Assembly (NCBI GenBank): GCA_903926285.1
Contig: CAIYIP010000526.1
Span: 1-16,182 of the forward strand
Direction: 5' to 3'
From: an uncultured Gammaproteobacteria bacterium
GTDB taxonomy: Bacteria > Pseudomonadota > Gammaproteobacteria > Pseudomonadales > Pseudohongiellaceae
Length of the DNA stretch: 16,182 bases
Both the position numbers and the translations under genes were made by a program. Shown in pieces: positions 7,308-15,411 of the stretch (positions within the stretch are counted from its first letter, which is position 1; the number at the start of each line of letters is the position of its first letter). The notes under the pieces are model-generated. The model searched no databases and had not been told where the DNA came from. It worked only from the letters and a program-made list of their open reading frames with translations.

Positions 7308-8597
7308 TTGAATCAGCAACGTCGCCATTTTTTACAACAGCTTGTGTTTGCTTCTGGAGCAGCCGCGCTGCCATCTGCAGTGTTCGCCCAAACCCAGGGG
7401 GTATACCAGGGAAAATTTCTGGTTTCACTGCAACTGGATGGTGGTGTCGATGTGACCAGTTTTGCTGATCCCAAAACCAATGTGGTCGGCGAGCGGGAAA
7501 TTAATCGCTGGGCACGTACCCAGGAGATCCGGACTGCAGGCAACCTGCAGTACGCTCCGTTCGCTGATAACGCGCGTTTTTTCGCCAAATATTATCGCCA
7601 CATGCTGGTAATTAACGGAGTTGACGCGCAAACGAACTCGCATTCAGTCGGCGTTGTGAACAACTGGAGTGGCCGCAATGCGGAAGGACTACCATCGCTC
7701 ACTGCGTTGTTTTCGGCCGTCAAAGCGCCGCAGATGCCCATGACGTATCTCAATTTTGGCGGTTTTGGTGCGACGCAAGGTATAGTTTCAACAACCAATG
7801 CCACTAATCCTCGATTATTGCAAAACATAGTCATGCCAAATTCAGTGTCGAGGAATCAGTCGCTGCACTATGTGGAGACAAGTGATCTTGAGCGGGTAAT
7901 GGCGCTGCAAAAATCCACACTTGCAGCGCAGGTGAATACGGCAAATGCGCTTGCCGGTAATCGCAGTAGTCGGCTGTCATATCTTGATGCATTGACCAAA
8001 ACTGATGCGATTGCGGAATTCGCCCGTTACATCCCTGCTGAAGACAAGTTGCAAGGTATACGCATGGTTGCCGGCAAGATTAGCAATCTCCATCAGCAAA
8101 TACAGTTATCGTTGCTTGCATTTAAATCAGGTGTGTCGGTGGCGGCGGATCTATTTGAAAGCGGATTTGATACGCACAATAACCATGAGGATCTCCATGC
8201 CAAACATCTGGCCAATGTTACCGACGCAATAGATTATTTATGGATGCTCGCCGTGGAGCTCGGCCTGGCTGAGCGCATCGTGCTGGTAATCGGCAGTGAT
8301 TTTGGTCGCACACCTTATTTCAATGCTTCCCAGGGCAAAGATCACTGGCCCATCGGCAGTACGATTGTTATGGAAAAAGATGCGCGTTATGCCAATCGGA
8401 TGCTGGGCAAAACGGATGGCGGTCATAATGCGCTCAGAATTAACCCTTCCACGCTGGTACAGGACAACATCAAAGGAGTGACAATCAAGCCCGCACACGT
8501 GCACAAGGCGTTACGACGTTATCTGGCTCTTGAAGCAAGTCCCATCAGTCAACGTTTCGCTCTTATAAATACTGAAGATTTCCGCTTCTTCGATTAG
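7308..8597 (+). CDS. Tat-exported DUF1501 family protein
   Basis: This 429-residue protein begins with a twin-arginine signal (RRHFLQQL at residues 5-12, hydrophobic stretch, probable cleavage after AVFA at 27). The mature part matches DUF1501, a family in the alkaline phosphatase/sulfatase-like fold: FLVSLQLDGGVD at 37-48, a segment with INGVDAQTNSH, ESGFDTHNNHEDLHAKHL at 284-301, and VIGSDFGRTPYFNASQGKDHWP at 328-348 followed by the GGHNALR region. The Asp and His residues in the last three blocks are those expected to sit at the metal-type site, though no activity is established for the family. Tat export implies folding before transport, perhaps with a bound metal. It is 15 bases after the CXXCH protein gene; such DUF1592/DUF1800-type plus DUF1501 pairs are common, so the two products probably act together outside the cytoplasm. 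Confidence 0.9.
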   Translation: MNQQRRHFLQQLVFASGAAALPSAVFAQTQGVYQGKFLVSLQLDGGVDVTSFADPKTNVVGEREINRWARTQEIRTAGNLQYAPFADNARFFAKYYRHMLVINGVDAQTNSHSVGVVNNWSGRNAEGLPSLTALFSAVKAPQMPMTYLNFGGFGATQGIVSTTNATNPRLLQNIVMPNSVSRNQSLHYVETSDLERVMALQKSTLAAQVNTANALAGNRSSRLSYLDALTKTDAIAEFARYIPAEDKLQGIRMVAGKISNLHQQIQLSLLAFKSGVSVAADLFESGFDTHNNHEDLHAKHLANVTDAIDYLWMLAVELGLAERIVLVIGSDFGRTPYFNASQGKDHWPIGSTIVMEKDARYANRMLGKTDGGHNALRINPSTLVQDNIKGVTIKPAHVHKALRRYLALEASPISQRFALINTEDFRFFD

Positions 8598-8599
8598 GT

Positions 8600-8629
8600 A
8601 TCTTTAGGCATCTTTAGGCGTCTATAGTC
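8600..8629. repeat. Short tandem repeat after the DUF1501 gene
   Basis: ATCTTTAGGC occurs twice in direct succession (8600-8609 and 8610-8619), followed by a degenerate third unit GTCTATAGTC (8620-8629). It begins three bases after the stop codon. It looks like replication slippage; no function is evident. Confidence 0.8.
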
Positions 8630-8632
8630 AGT

Positions 8633-8658
8633 GTGTGTCGCCATTCCGGGGGACGCAC
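8633..8658. terminator. Hairpin between convergent gene ends, possible terminator
   Basis: GTGTGTC (8633-8639) and GACGCAC (8652-8658) can pair over seven positions, with one G-T wobble, plus two more G-C pairs inside a mismatch. It lies between the DUF1501 stop and the 3' end of the pspF fossil, where a terminator would be expected. Neither strand has a T-run after it, so intrinsic termination is doubtful. Confidence 0.25.
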
Positions 8659-8715
8659 GTTCACTGCAAACACCGTCATCCCTTGCAACTGCTGTTGCGC
8701 AAATGGCGCGAGGCA

Positions 8716-9208
8716 TTATTCCTTGCCGTTGAGCAATTCATATTTACGCAGGTAACCACGCGGCTGTTCATATGTTAAATCCAGCCGTTTGGCTGCCTTG
8801 CGTCGATTGAACTGGCATTGTTTGAGCGCATCCCGAAGTAGGGGTTGTTGGTAATCCTGCAGATGCTGTTTGAAACCCAGCGAACTGATGAGGGCTTCTT
8901 CATGCATAGGCATCGGTGGTAACTGCTCTGCCAAAGGAGTGATGGCTTTGCAGGTTTTTGTCACAGGCTGGTAAGGTGAGGCGAAGGGATCGACGATAAT
9001 TTCCTTCACACGCTGGTCCGGATCCTCACATTGGTACACACACCCGTTCTACAACAGTTTGCAGTTCGCGGAGGTTGCCTGGCCACTCATATTCCAGCAT
9101 GGCAAGTGGCGCACTTTTAGTGAAGTCCGAAAAATATTCGCGACCGGGTTCCTTGGTTATATTGTGCGGGTTGTGCACGTGATGCAAGGAAAGCCAGGCG
9201 CTCCTCAA
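8716..9208 (-). pseudogene. pspF: Remnant of pspF-type sigma-54 activator gene, frameshifted and truncated
   Basis: On the minus strand two adjacent frames together give the C-terminal part of PspF, the enhancer-binding protein that activates the phage-shock operon. From about 9163 to 9030 one frame reads NITKEPGREYFSDFTKSA, then YEWPGNLRELQTVVER, the end of the AAA+ domain with the sensor-II-type WPGNxREL motif. The next frame continues from about 9039 with KEIIVDPF and ends with a Fis-type helix-turn-helix (LLRDALKQCQFNRRKAAKRLDLTYEQ). The switch falls in a GTGTGTGT run near 9042; one extra base explains it, because removing it restores the E. coli spacing between VVER and IIVDPF. The N-terminal AAA+ part with Walker A, GAFTGA and Walker B is not found upstream. 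The recognition helix also carries Pro where E. coli has Phe. No pspA is present nearby, so this is very probably a dead gene. Confidence 0.85.
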
Positions 9209-9348
9209 GGTCCGTCACTGAAGCTGAACAGGGCATAGCGAATTTTTGGGCTGGCGCAGATTCCAGGGGACAACGTGACTTTCAGGAAGACCAGTTTTCT
9301 AAACGCAGGGAGTTTCAAGGTTGATCAAGCTGCAGGCACGCTTGGCCC

Positions 9349-9375
9349 GACTGGAAGTCTGCGTGACTTCGAGTC
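9349..9375. repeat. Two GACT-N3-AGTC palindromes
   Basis: GACTGGAAGTC (9349-9359) and GACTTCGAGTC (9365-9375) share the pattern GACT-N3-AGTC and lie 16 bases apart centre to centre. They could be an operator pair or a chance pair in decaying sequence. No promoter is evident beside them. Confidence 0.3.
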
Positions 9376-9401
9376 GCTTTAAATTGGAGGGTGAATTCAG
9401 G

Positions 9402-9425
9402 GATGTTTCTTGAGTGAGAAACATC
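9402..9425. repeat. Perfect 9-bp hairpin downstream of the CNNM-type gene
   Basis: GATGTTTCT (9402-9410) and AGAAACATC (9417-9425) form a perfect 9-bp stem with a 6-base loop. On the minus strand it begins about 57 bases after the stop of the 9483-10778 gene, so it may protect or define the 3' end of that mRNA. It has no following T-run, so it is not a canonical intrinsic terminator. Confidence 0.45.
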
Positions 9426-9482
9426 GGAGTGGAAAGGAATCGCGAGGGTTCGTTGTTTACATCGGTAGATTTTAGTTAACGA

Positions 9483-10778
9483 TTAACCGTCATCAATGCC
9501 GGGCTCTGGCTGTTTCATAGCTAATACCTTGTCTATTCTGCGACCGTCCATATCCACAATTTCAAGCTTCCAGTTTTTGATGCAAACCTTTTCTCCAGTC
9601 GAAGGCAGCTTGCCCATCAGCAGCATGATCAAGCCGTTCAGTGTTTGATAGTCACCTTCATCGGGAAGCTTGTCAATTTGCAAGCAATCCTTGAGATCAA
9701 CGATTGGCAGCATGCCATCGAGCAGGAAGGAACCATCATCACGACGCACTATGTATGCATCTTCTTCATTATGTTCCAAGAATTCGCCAGTAAGGGCTTC
9801 CAGTAAATCCTGGAGTGTCACGAGGCCTCTCAGATCGCCATATTCATCTACCACAAACACCATCTGGCTGTGTGATGAGCGGAAAAAATCGAGCAGCTCC
9901 ATTCCCATCAGGGATTCAGGCACAACATGGCAGGGTTGGGCCATGGATGCGAGATCCACCTGGCTGCCTCTAATGGCTTCCGCGAGCAGTTCCTTGGCGC
10001 TGACTACGCCCAGCAGATTGTCGCTGTTGTTTTCACATACGGGAAAACGCGAGTGTGGTGATTGCATGACGCGCTTGTAGTTCTCTTCGAGGGGTAGCGC
10101 AACATCAAGAAACACTATGTCCGTGCGCGGCACCATAAGGGAAGTAATCGTGCGTCCTTCCAGGCGCAGGACGTTTTTTACCATGGTGTGCTCCTGCGCT
10201 TCGATCACACCGGAATTGGAGCCTTCCTGAAGCATCGCATGGATGTCTTCTTCCGTAACATTGTGGTCCTGGGTTTGCCTGAAACCGAAGATACGCATAA
10301 TCAAACGTGTCGAAGCAGACAATATGTATACAAAGGGTTTCGTGATTGTCGCCAGTAGCTGCATGGGTTTGGCGAGGGCACAGGCCAGACGTTCGGCACT
10401 CACCTGGCCTATGCGCTTGGGTACAAGTTCACCTACTACTATCGACAGGTAAGTGATGACAACAACAACCAGCGTGGTGGAAAAGTTGTCGCTGAACTTT
10501 TCCGACACGCCGAGTGTTTGCAGCCATAAGGCGAATGGCCCCGCCAGAATGGATTCGCCGAAGATACCATTCATGATGCCGATGGAAGTTATGCCAATCT
10601 GCACTGTCGACAGGAAATGGGTAGGATCTTCTGCCAGCTTGAGGGCTGATTTGGCCGAGCTGCTGCCAAGTGATGCCAGGCGCGTCAGCCGGGATTTTTT
10701 GGCGGTGACGATGGCGATTTCCGACATCGCAAAGAGGCCATTAATAAGAATGAGCCCTAAAAGGATAAAGATTTCCAT
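9483..10778 (-). CDS. CNNM/CorC-type transporter, hemolysin family protein
   Basis: This 431-residue membrane protein has the layout of the UPF0053 (YtfL/PaeA, TlyC-like) family. An N-terminal CNNM (DUF21) domain covers about residues 1-165, with hydrophobic segments near 1-24, 58-85, 99-119 and 133-160, and the family signatures GLFAMSEIAIVTAKKSRL and VVGELVPKRIG. Two CBS domains follow, about 212-330 (SLMVPRTDIVFLD and MVFVVDEYGDLRGLVTLQDLLEALTGE). A CorC_HlyC domain from about 343 to 420 completes it (SFLLDGMLPIVDL, EVVDMDGRRID-type end). Relatives are linked to magnesium, cobalt or polyamine export and control by nucleotide binding in the CBS pair; which substrate applies here cannot be read from sequence. 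It is closest in layout to E. coli YtfL (447 residues). The start ATG has no clear ribosome binding site. It is transcribed divergently from the zinc-ribbon/hrpA pair. Confidence 0.92.
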   Translation of the reverse strand: MEIFILLGLILINGLFAMSEIAIVTAKKSRLTRLASLGSSSAKSALKLAEDPTHFLSTVQIGITSIGIMNGIFGESILAGPFALWLQTLGVSEKFSDNFSTTLVVVVITYLSIVVGELVPKRIGQVSAERLACALAKPMQLLATITKPFVYILSASTRLIMRIFGFRQTQDHNVTEEDIHAMLQEGSNSGVIEAQEHTMVKNVLRLEGRTITSLMVPRTDIVFLDVALPLEENYKRVMQSPHSRFPVCENNSDNLLGVVSAKELLAEAIRGSQVDLASMAQPCHVVPESLMGMELLDFFRSSHSQMVFVVDEYGDLRGLVTLQDLLEALTGEFLEHNEEDAYIVRRDDGSFLLDGMLPIVDLKDCLQIDKLPDEGDYQTLNGLIMLLMGKLPSTGEKVCIKNWKLEIVDMDGRRIDKVLAMKQPEPGIDDG

Positions 10779-10837
10779 GGGTACCGTAATTCAGCTAAAG
10801 ACCCAGTTTATCATCAAGCGATGAAATAGCTTGCGGT

Positions 10838-10924
10838 GAAATTGCCCGGGGAACTGATCCGTCGCAACAATACTGTGGTTAAGGAATTGCGTTTGTGCGG
10901 CTGTTAAATATCCAGGGCAATTTC
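10838..10924. repeat. Perfect 10-bp inverted repeat in the divergent promoter region
   Basis: GAAATTGCCC (10838-10847) and GGGCAATTTC (10915-10924) are exact inverted copies, 77 bases apart centre to centre (about seven helical turns). The right copy ends three bases before the proposed -35 box of the zinc-ribbon/hrpA promoter. They could be a regulator's two half-sites brought together by looping, or an mRNA structure in a longer leader of the minus-strand gene. Confidence 0.5.
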
Positions 10925-10927
10925 TGG

Positions 10928-10957
10928 CTGAGATCCTGGCCTTTCTTACTCTATAAT
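10928..10957 (+). promoter_or_regulatory. Sigma-70-type promoter for the zinc-ribbon/hrpA operon
   Basis: A perfect TATAAT -10 box is at 10952-10957. The best -35 candidate is CTGAGA at 10928-10933, four of six consensus bases with an 18-base spacer. Transcription would begin near 10964, giving a short leader of about 18 bases before ATG 10982. The -35 part is uncertain. Confidence 0.6.
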
Positions 10958-10981
10958 AACCGCCCGATAGCAATACAAAGT

Positions 10982-11371
10982 ATGGACTGCATGAAAGCCC
11001 AGCAACGCCAGTGTCTTAACTGCGGTATGGCGGTGGCAATTACCCCTCTGCATCTGGACGAAATTCCACCAAGGCAGGTTTGCGTCAAGTGTGATGACGA
11101 CGTCTACCAACAAAGCATGGGTACATGCTTGACGCAGGACATCGCCCATCAGCATGAAACCATCGCCAAGGCTTTACAGAAACTGGATGTCGTCCTGCTC
11201 AGTGCATGGTCGGGCTACTACAAGGAATTTCGCGTGATTGTCGGGGGCGGCCAGATTCGTCAACAAGTGCTGGGACAACTGCACCACTACCAGCAGCAGG
11301 GAAAAATACTTTCATACCAGGAAGCAAATCCCAATCATGGGGCTTTGATAGCAGTGATAAGAAAAACCTGA
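10982..11371 (+). CDS. Small zinc-ribbon protein, possible Smr-like C-terminus, coupled to hrpA
   Basis: I do not recognise this 129-residue protein as a named family. The N-terminus has two CXXC pairs, C11/C14 (CLNCG) and C34/C37 (CVKCD), typical of a zinc ribbon. The C-terminal half reads as helix, strand, turn, helix, strand: DIAHQHETIAKALQKLD, then FRVIVGGGQIRQQVLGQLHHY, then ILSYQEANPNHGALIAVIR. That order and the glycine turn recall Smr domains, but the Smr DLHG and HGKG motifs are absent, so the link is tentative. The start is ATG 10982; a second ATG at 10991 would shorten it by three residues. Neither has a good ribosome binding site. The stop TGA shares a base with the hrpA ATG, so the two are translationally coupled and likely functionally linked. 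Confidence 0.8.
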   Translation: MDCMKAQQRQCLNCGMAVAITPLHLDEIPPRQVCVKCDDDVYQQSMGTCLTQDIAHQHETIAKALQKLDVVLLSAWSGYYKEFRVIVGGGQIRQQVLGQLHHYQQQGKILSYQEANPNHGALIAVIRKT

Positions 11372-14300
11372 TGAGTCTTAAAGTTCTCAATAACCTGTAC
11401 AGCATGCTGGACACTTGCATGTTGCGCGACAAATTGCCGTTGCTGCAGTCTTTGCGCCAGCTGCAGCGTAAATGTCGGGACGGTCAGGGTGATGATCTCC
11501 TAGCCCAGCAAAAAGTCCAGCAGCAGACAGCAGCGCTGGCGCAGCGCATCGAGAAGTCAGTCGCCCAGTACCGTATGCGTCAGCAAGCAGTACCCCGCGT
11601 TGTTTACCCGGAATCCTTGCCGGTCACTACGCGCGTAGACGACATCAAACAAGCCCTGCAGCAACATCAAGTCCTGATCATCGCCGGTGAAACCGGTTCG
11701 GGCAAAACCACGCAGCTGCCCAAAATCTGCCTTGATATCGGCCGTGGTATCTCTGGCATGATTGGCCATACACAACCACGGCGCCTGGCAGCGCGCACAG
11801 TTGCAACCCGCATCGCGGAAGAGCTGGGAGTAAAGGAAGGCGAAGAAGTTGGTTTCCAGGTGCGTTTTGCTGATAACAGTTCGGAACGCACGCTGATAAA
11901 ACTCATGACCGATGGCATCCTGCTGGCCGAAACGCAGAATGATCCCTGGCTGAATCGCTACGACACCATCATCATCGACGAAGCCCACGAACGTTCGCTC
12001 AACATCGATTTCCTGCTCGGCTATCTGCATCGGCTGCTGCCAAAACGTCCTGATCTCAAATTGCTGATCACTTCGGCCACCATCGATGTAGAAAAATTTT
12101 CCGCGCATTTTAACCACGCGCCTATTGTCGAGGTTTCTGGCCGTACTTATCCGGTGGAAATCCGTTATCGCCCACAAGTGGAGCAGGAGGGTGATGCCGA
12201 ATTACCGGAACAAGTGCTAGGCGCGTTTGAGGAAATCCAGCAACTGGAGCGCAAGCACCGGCCGTCCCATCGCGATGTGCTGGTATTTTTGAGTGGCGAA
12301 AAGGAGATCCGTGAAGTCGCGGAAGTATTTCGCAAGCAGCAAGTGCCCAATCTGGAAATCCTGCCGCTTTATGCGCGCTTGAGCAACAACGAGCAGCAGC
12401 GTGTGTTTCAGTCGCATGCAGGCAGGCGCATCGTGTTAACGACCAACGTTGCGGAAACTTCGCTGACTGTGCCCGGCATCGGTTATGTGATCGACAGCGG
12501 TCTTGCACGTATTAGCCGCTACAGCGTACGCAGCAAGATCCAGCGTTTGCCAATAGAACCAATATCGCAGGCCAGTGCCAATCAACGCGCAGGGCGCTGT
12601 GGGCGCCTTGGTCCCGGTGTTTGCATCCGGCTCTACAGCGAGACTGATTTTGTCAGCCGTCCGTTATTTACTGACACTGAAATTACACGAACTAACCTGG
12701 CCTCCGTCATTCTGCAGATGCTGGCACTTAAGCTCGGCGACATAGAAAAGTTTCCGTTTATCGAAGTGCCTGAGTCGCGCGCAGTGCGTGATGGCTTCAA
12801 ACTGCTGGAAGAATTGCAGGCCGTAAATGATGAAGGTAAATTGCTGACTTGTGGCAAGGAGATGGCAGCGTTTCCGGTTGACCCGCGTCTGGCCCGGGTT
12901 CTTCTGGAAGCCGCGCAGCGTAATTGTTTAACAGAAATCCTGATCATTGTGAGTGCGCTCAGTATCCAGGATCCACGCGAACGGCCACTCGACAAGCAGC
13001 AGGCAGCCGATGAAGCGCATCGGCGCTTCTGGCACCCGGAATCTGATTTCCAGGCCTTCATTAATCTTTGGCAGTTTCATGAGGAGCAGCGCCAGGAGTT
13101 GGGCAGCAATGCGATGCGCAAATTCTGCCTGAAAAATTTCCTGTCATGGATGCGCATGCGGGAATGGCGCGAAGTACATCGGCAACTTTTGTTGATGTGC
13201 CATGAGCTGAAACTGAAGTTGAATCCTCTGCCTTCAACGTATGAGCAAGTACACATGGCATTGCTGTCCGGGTTTCTGAGCCAGGCTGCAAACCGGCTTG
13301 AGGACGGTACTTATCTGGGCGCACGCAGTCGTAAATACGTGTTGTTTCCTGGCTCTACGCTGCACAAGAAAAATTACAAGTGGCTCGTTTCTGCGGAACT
13401 CGTAGAAACCACGCAACTGTATGCGCGTATGAATGCGAAGGTCGAACCGGAATGGATCGAAGCACTTGCCGCGCATCTCATACGCAAGGAATATTCCGAA
13501 CCGCATTGGGAGCAGAAACGTGGCCAGGTGCTGGCCTTCGAAAGAGTATTGCTCTACGGGCTTGCGCTCGTGGAAAAGCGCCGGGTTGCCTTTGCCCCGA
13601 TTGATCCGGTAATCAGCCGTGAAATTTTTATCCGCGAAGCCTTGGTGGGCATGCAGGTCAAGACACGCGCGCCTTTCTATCATGCCAATATCCAGCTTAT
13701 CGCGAGTATCAGTAATCTCGAAGAACGCACGCGCAGGCGCGATATTCTCGTGGATGAAAGCCATATTTATGCTTTCTACGACAAGCTGCTACCCGCCACA
13801 GTTGTCGATGTGGCCAGTCTCGAACGCTGGTACTTTGGTTTGGCCAAAGCCCAGACCAAAGAGCTGTTCCTCACTGAAGCTTACGTAATGAACGCAGAAG
13901 TCAGTGCGCAGGATCTGCAGCAATTTCCGCAGCACATTCAAACCAGCGACATGGCTTTGCAACTGCAATATACCTTTGATCCCGGCAAGGACCAGGATGG
14001 GGTATCGGTCGAAGTCCCCGTATCCGTTCTCAAACAACTGAAGGCAGATGAACTCGACTGGCTCGTACCGGGTTTGCTGCGCGAAAAATGTATAGCTCTC
14101 ATCAAGGGTCTCCCCAAGCAGTTACGCAAGAATTTTGTGCCAGTGCCCGATGTTGTTAATAAGGTGTTGCCGCTGCTCGAGCAAAAGGATGGCAGCCTGC
14201 AACAGGCACTTGCACGGCAGTTGCTGCGGCAGACCGGGGTGCAGATTCCGCTCGATAGCTGGAACCCCGTTGAATTACCGGAACATCTGCGCATGAATAT

Positions 14301-15288
14301 TCGGGTGCTGGACGACGCAGGCAAGATGCTGGGAGGAGGGCGCGATTTACTCGCGCTGCGGGAACAGTTCAGCGGTACAGTGCAAGCCAGCATCAGCAAG
14401 GCTGCAAGTGGTACCCTGGAAAAACAGGGGCTGACCCAATGGGATTTCGGCGCGTTGCCATTGGTGCATGAACTCGGCAGCGGCAAAATTACCATCAAGG
14501 CCTACCCGGCTTTGATAGATAAAGGTGAAAGCGTAGACCTCTGTTTGTTGGACACCGAATACAAGGCCCGATTGGTAACCCGAAGTGGCGTTGTGCGTCT
14601 GCTCATGCTTGCGAGCAAGCAGCAGGTGCGTTATCTGCAAAAAGAACTGTTACAGGATCCGGCCAGGCTAATTCAGCTCAGCAGCCTGGGTAAACGTGAC
14701 GTGTTGCTGGACCAGTTGATAAAGCGTGCCTATGCAATTGCATTTAAACTTGATGAGACCTTGCCGCGGGACCAGCCAGCCTTCACGGCCTTGCTGGATA
14801 AATACCGCCCTGAAGTGATTGATGTCGCAACCAGGCTGCAGGACCTTGTATACAAAATCGTGACTCTGCGCCATGAGATTCTCAAACTGTTGCAGCAGAA
14901 ATTTTCCGGCGTGCAGGAGCTGGCCCTGCAACAGGATGTTGGTCAGCAGCTTGAGCATCTGGCGCACAGGAATTTTTTACAGTCCAGCCCCTGGCTGCAA
15001 CTGCAGCAGTTCCCGCGTTATTTGCAGGCAATACTCAGCAGGCTGGAAAAATATCCCATGCAGGCCACGAAAGATCAGGAACACACGAGGCTGGTGTCCC
15101 GGCTATGGCAGCAATATAACGAACGCAGGCAATATCAGGACAAACATGAACTTGAGCATGAAGGCCTGGATGATTATCGCTGGTTGCTCGAAGAGTTCCG
15201 GGTGTCGTTATTTGCGCAAGCCCTCGGGACCCGGGTTCCTGTCTCTGAAAAACGCTTGCAGAAATACTGGCTTGATCTGGTTGCTTAA
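11371..15288 (+). CDS. hrpA: ATP-dependent RNA helicase HrpA (DEAH-box)
   Basis: This 1305-residue protein matches E. coli HrpA (1300 residues) throughout. Helicase motifs: Walker A GETGSGKT at 106-113, the TQPRRLAARTVA motif Ia block, DEAH at 203-206, SAT at 235-237, and motif VI QRAGRCGR at 405-412. The winged-helix/HA2 region carries QDPRERPLDKQQA, followed by the OB-fold and the long C-terminal region of the HrpA type (DUF3418), which includes RRRDILVDE and ends near ALGTRVPVSEKRLQ. HrpA is a cytoplasmic helicase acting on mRNA; in E. coli it affects fimbrial mRNA processing and has been tied to rescue of stalled ribosomes. I set the start at ATG 11371, which overlaps the stop of the zinc-ribbon gene by one base and matches the family N-terminus. 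The frame is open back to 11206, but that part lies wholly inside the upstream gene. Confidence 0.96.
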   Translation: MSLKVLNNLYSMLDTCMLRDKLPLLQSLRQLQRKCRDGQGDDLLAQQKVQQQTAALAQRIEKSVAQYRMRQQAVPRVVYPESLPVTTRVDDIKQALQQHQVLIIAGETGSGKTTQLPKICLDIGRGISGMIGHTQPRRLAARTVATRIAEELGVKEGEEVGFQVRFADNSSERTLIKLMTDGILLAETQNDPWLNRYDTIIIDEAHERSLNIDFLLGYLHRLLPKRPDLKLLITSATIDVEKFSAHFNHAPIVEVSGRTYPVEIRYRPQVEQEGDAELPEQVLGAFEEIQQLERKHRPSHRDVLVFLSGEKEIREVAEVFRKQQVPNLEILPLYARLSNNEQQRVFQSHAGRRIVLTTNVAETSLTVPGIGYVIDSGLARISRYSVRSKIQRLPIEPISQASANQRAGRCGRLGPGVCIRLYSETDFVSRPLFTDTEITRTNLASVILQMLALKLGDIEKFPFIEVPESRAVRDGFKLLEELQAVNDEGKLLTCGKEMAAFPVDPRLARVLLEAAQRNCLTEILIIVSALSIQDPRERPLDKQQAADEAHRRFWHPESDFQAFINLWQFHEEQRQELGSNAMRKFCLKNFLSWMRMREWREVHRQLLLMCHELKLKLNPLPSTYEQVHMALLSGFLSQAANRLEDGTYLGARSRKYVLFPGSTLHKKNYKWLVSAELVETTQLYARMNAKVEPEWIEALAAHLIRKEYSEPHWEQKRGQVLAFERVLLYGLALVEKRRVAFAPIDPVISREIFIREALVGMQVKTRAPFYHANIQLIASISNLEERTRRRDILVDESHIYAFYDKLLPATVVDVASLERWYFGLAKAQTKELFLTEAYVMNAEVSAQDLQQFPQHIQTSDMALQLQYTFDPGKDQDGVSVEVPVSVLKQLKADELDWLVPGLLREKCIALIKGLPKQLRKNFVPVPDVVNKVLPLLEQKDGSLQQALARQLLRQTGVQIPLDSWNPVELPEHLRMNIRVLDDAGKMLGGGRDLLALREQFSGTVQASISKAASGTLEKQGLTQWDFGALPLVHELGSGKITIKAYPALIDKGESVDLCLLDTEYKARLVTRSGVVRLLMLASKQQVRYLQKELLQDPARLIQLSSLGKRDVLLDQLIKRAYAIAFKLDETLPRDQPAFTALLDKYRPEVIDVATRLQDLVYKIVTLRHEILKLLQQKFSGVQELALQQDVGQQLEHLAHRNFLQSSPWLQLQQFPRYLQAILSRLEKYPMQATKDQEHTRLVSRLWQQYNERRQYQDKHELEHEGLDDYRWLLEEFRVSLFAQALGTRVPVSEKRLQKYWLDLVA

Positions 15289-15411
15289 GGTGCGAAGACT
15301 GCATTCAGGGCGGGTTAATTTTTTAGCAAGTGCATTGATTTATCATGAGTTCTGGTTGAAGAAAACATAAGAGCAGAGTAAGGTTCGCACCAATTCTGAA
15401 CAGTCGCCAAT

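Larger units (their letters stand above)
9209..9482. other. Non-coding stretch, probably decayed pspF sequence
   Basis: I see no intact gene here. Its position is where the AAA+ core of pspF should be, and short minus-strand fragments (for example PVQLQ then a stop, near 9210-9235) weakly recall the LPPLR region, but no Walker motif or GAFTGA can be read in any frame. Two palindromes and one hairpin lie in it and are listed separately. Confidence 0.5.

Noticed and set aside
9302..9358. Minus-strand fragment TSSRAKRACSLINLETPCV resembling the PspF region after Walker A
   Set aside because: The similarity is only a few scattered residues and the neighbouring Walker A motif is absent, so it does not support extending the pseudogene.
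11206..11370. In-frame extension of hrpA upstream to an ATG at about 11206
   Set aside because: It lies entirely within the zinc-ribbon gene in another frame and has no similarity to the HrpA N-terminus; ATG 11371 matches the family start.
15314..15326. T-run after hrpA as an intrinsic terminator
   Set aside because: No GC-rich stem precedes the T-run at the needed distance.
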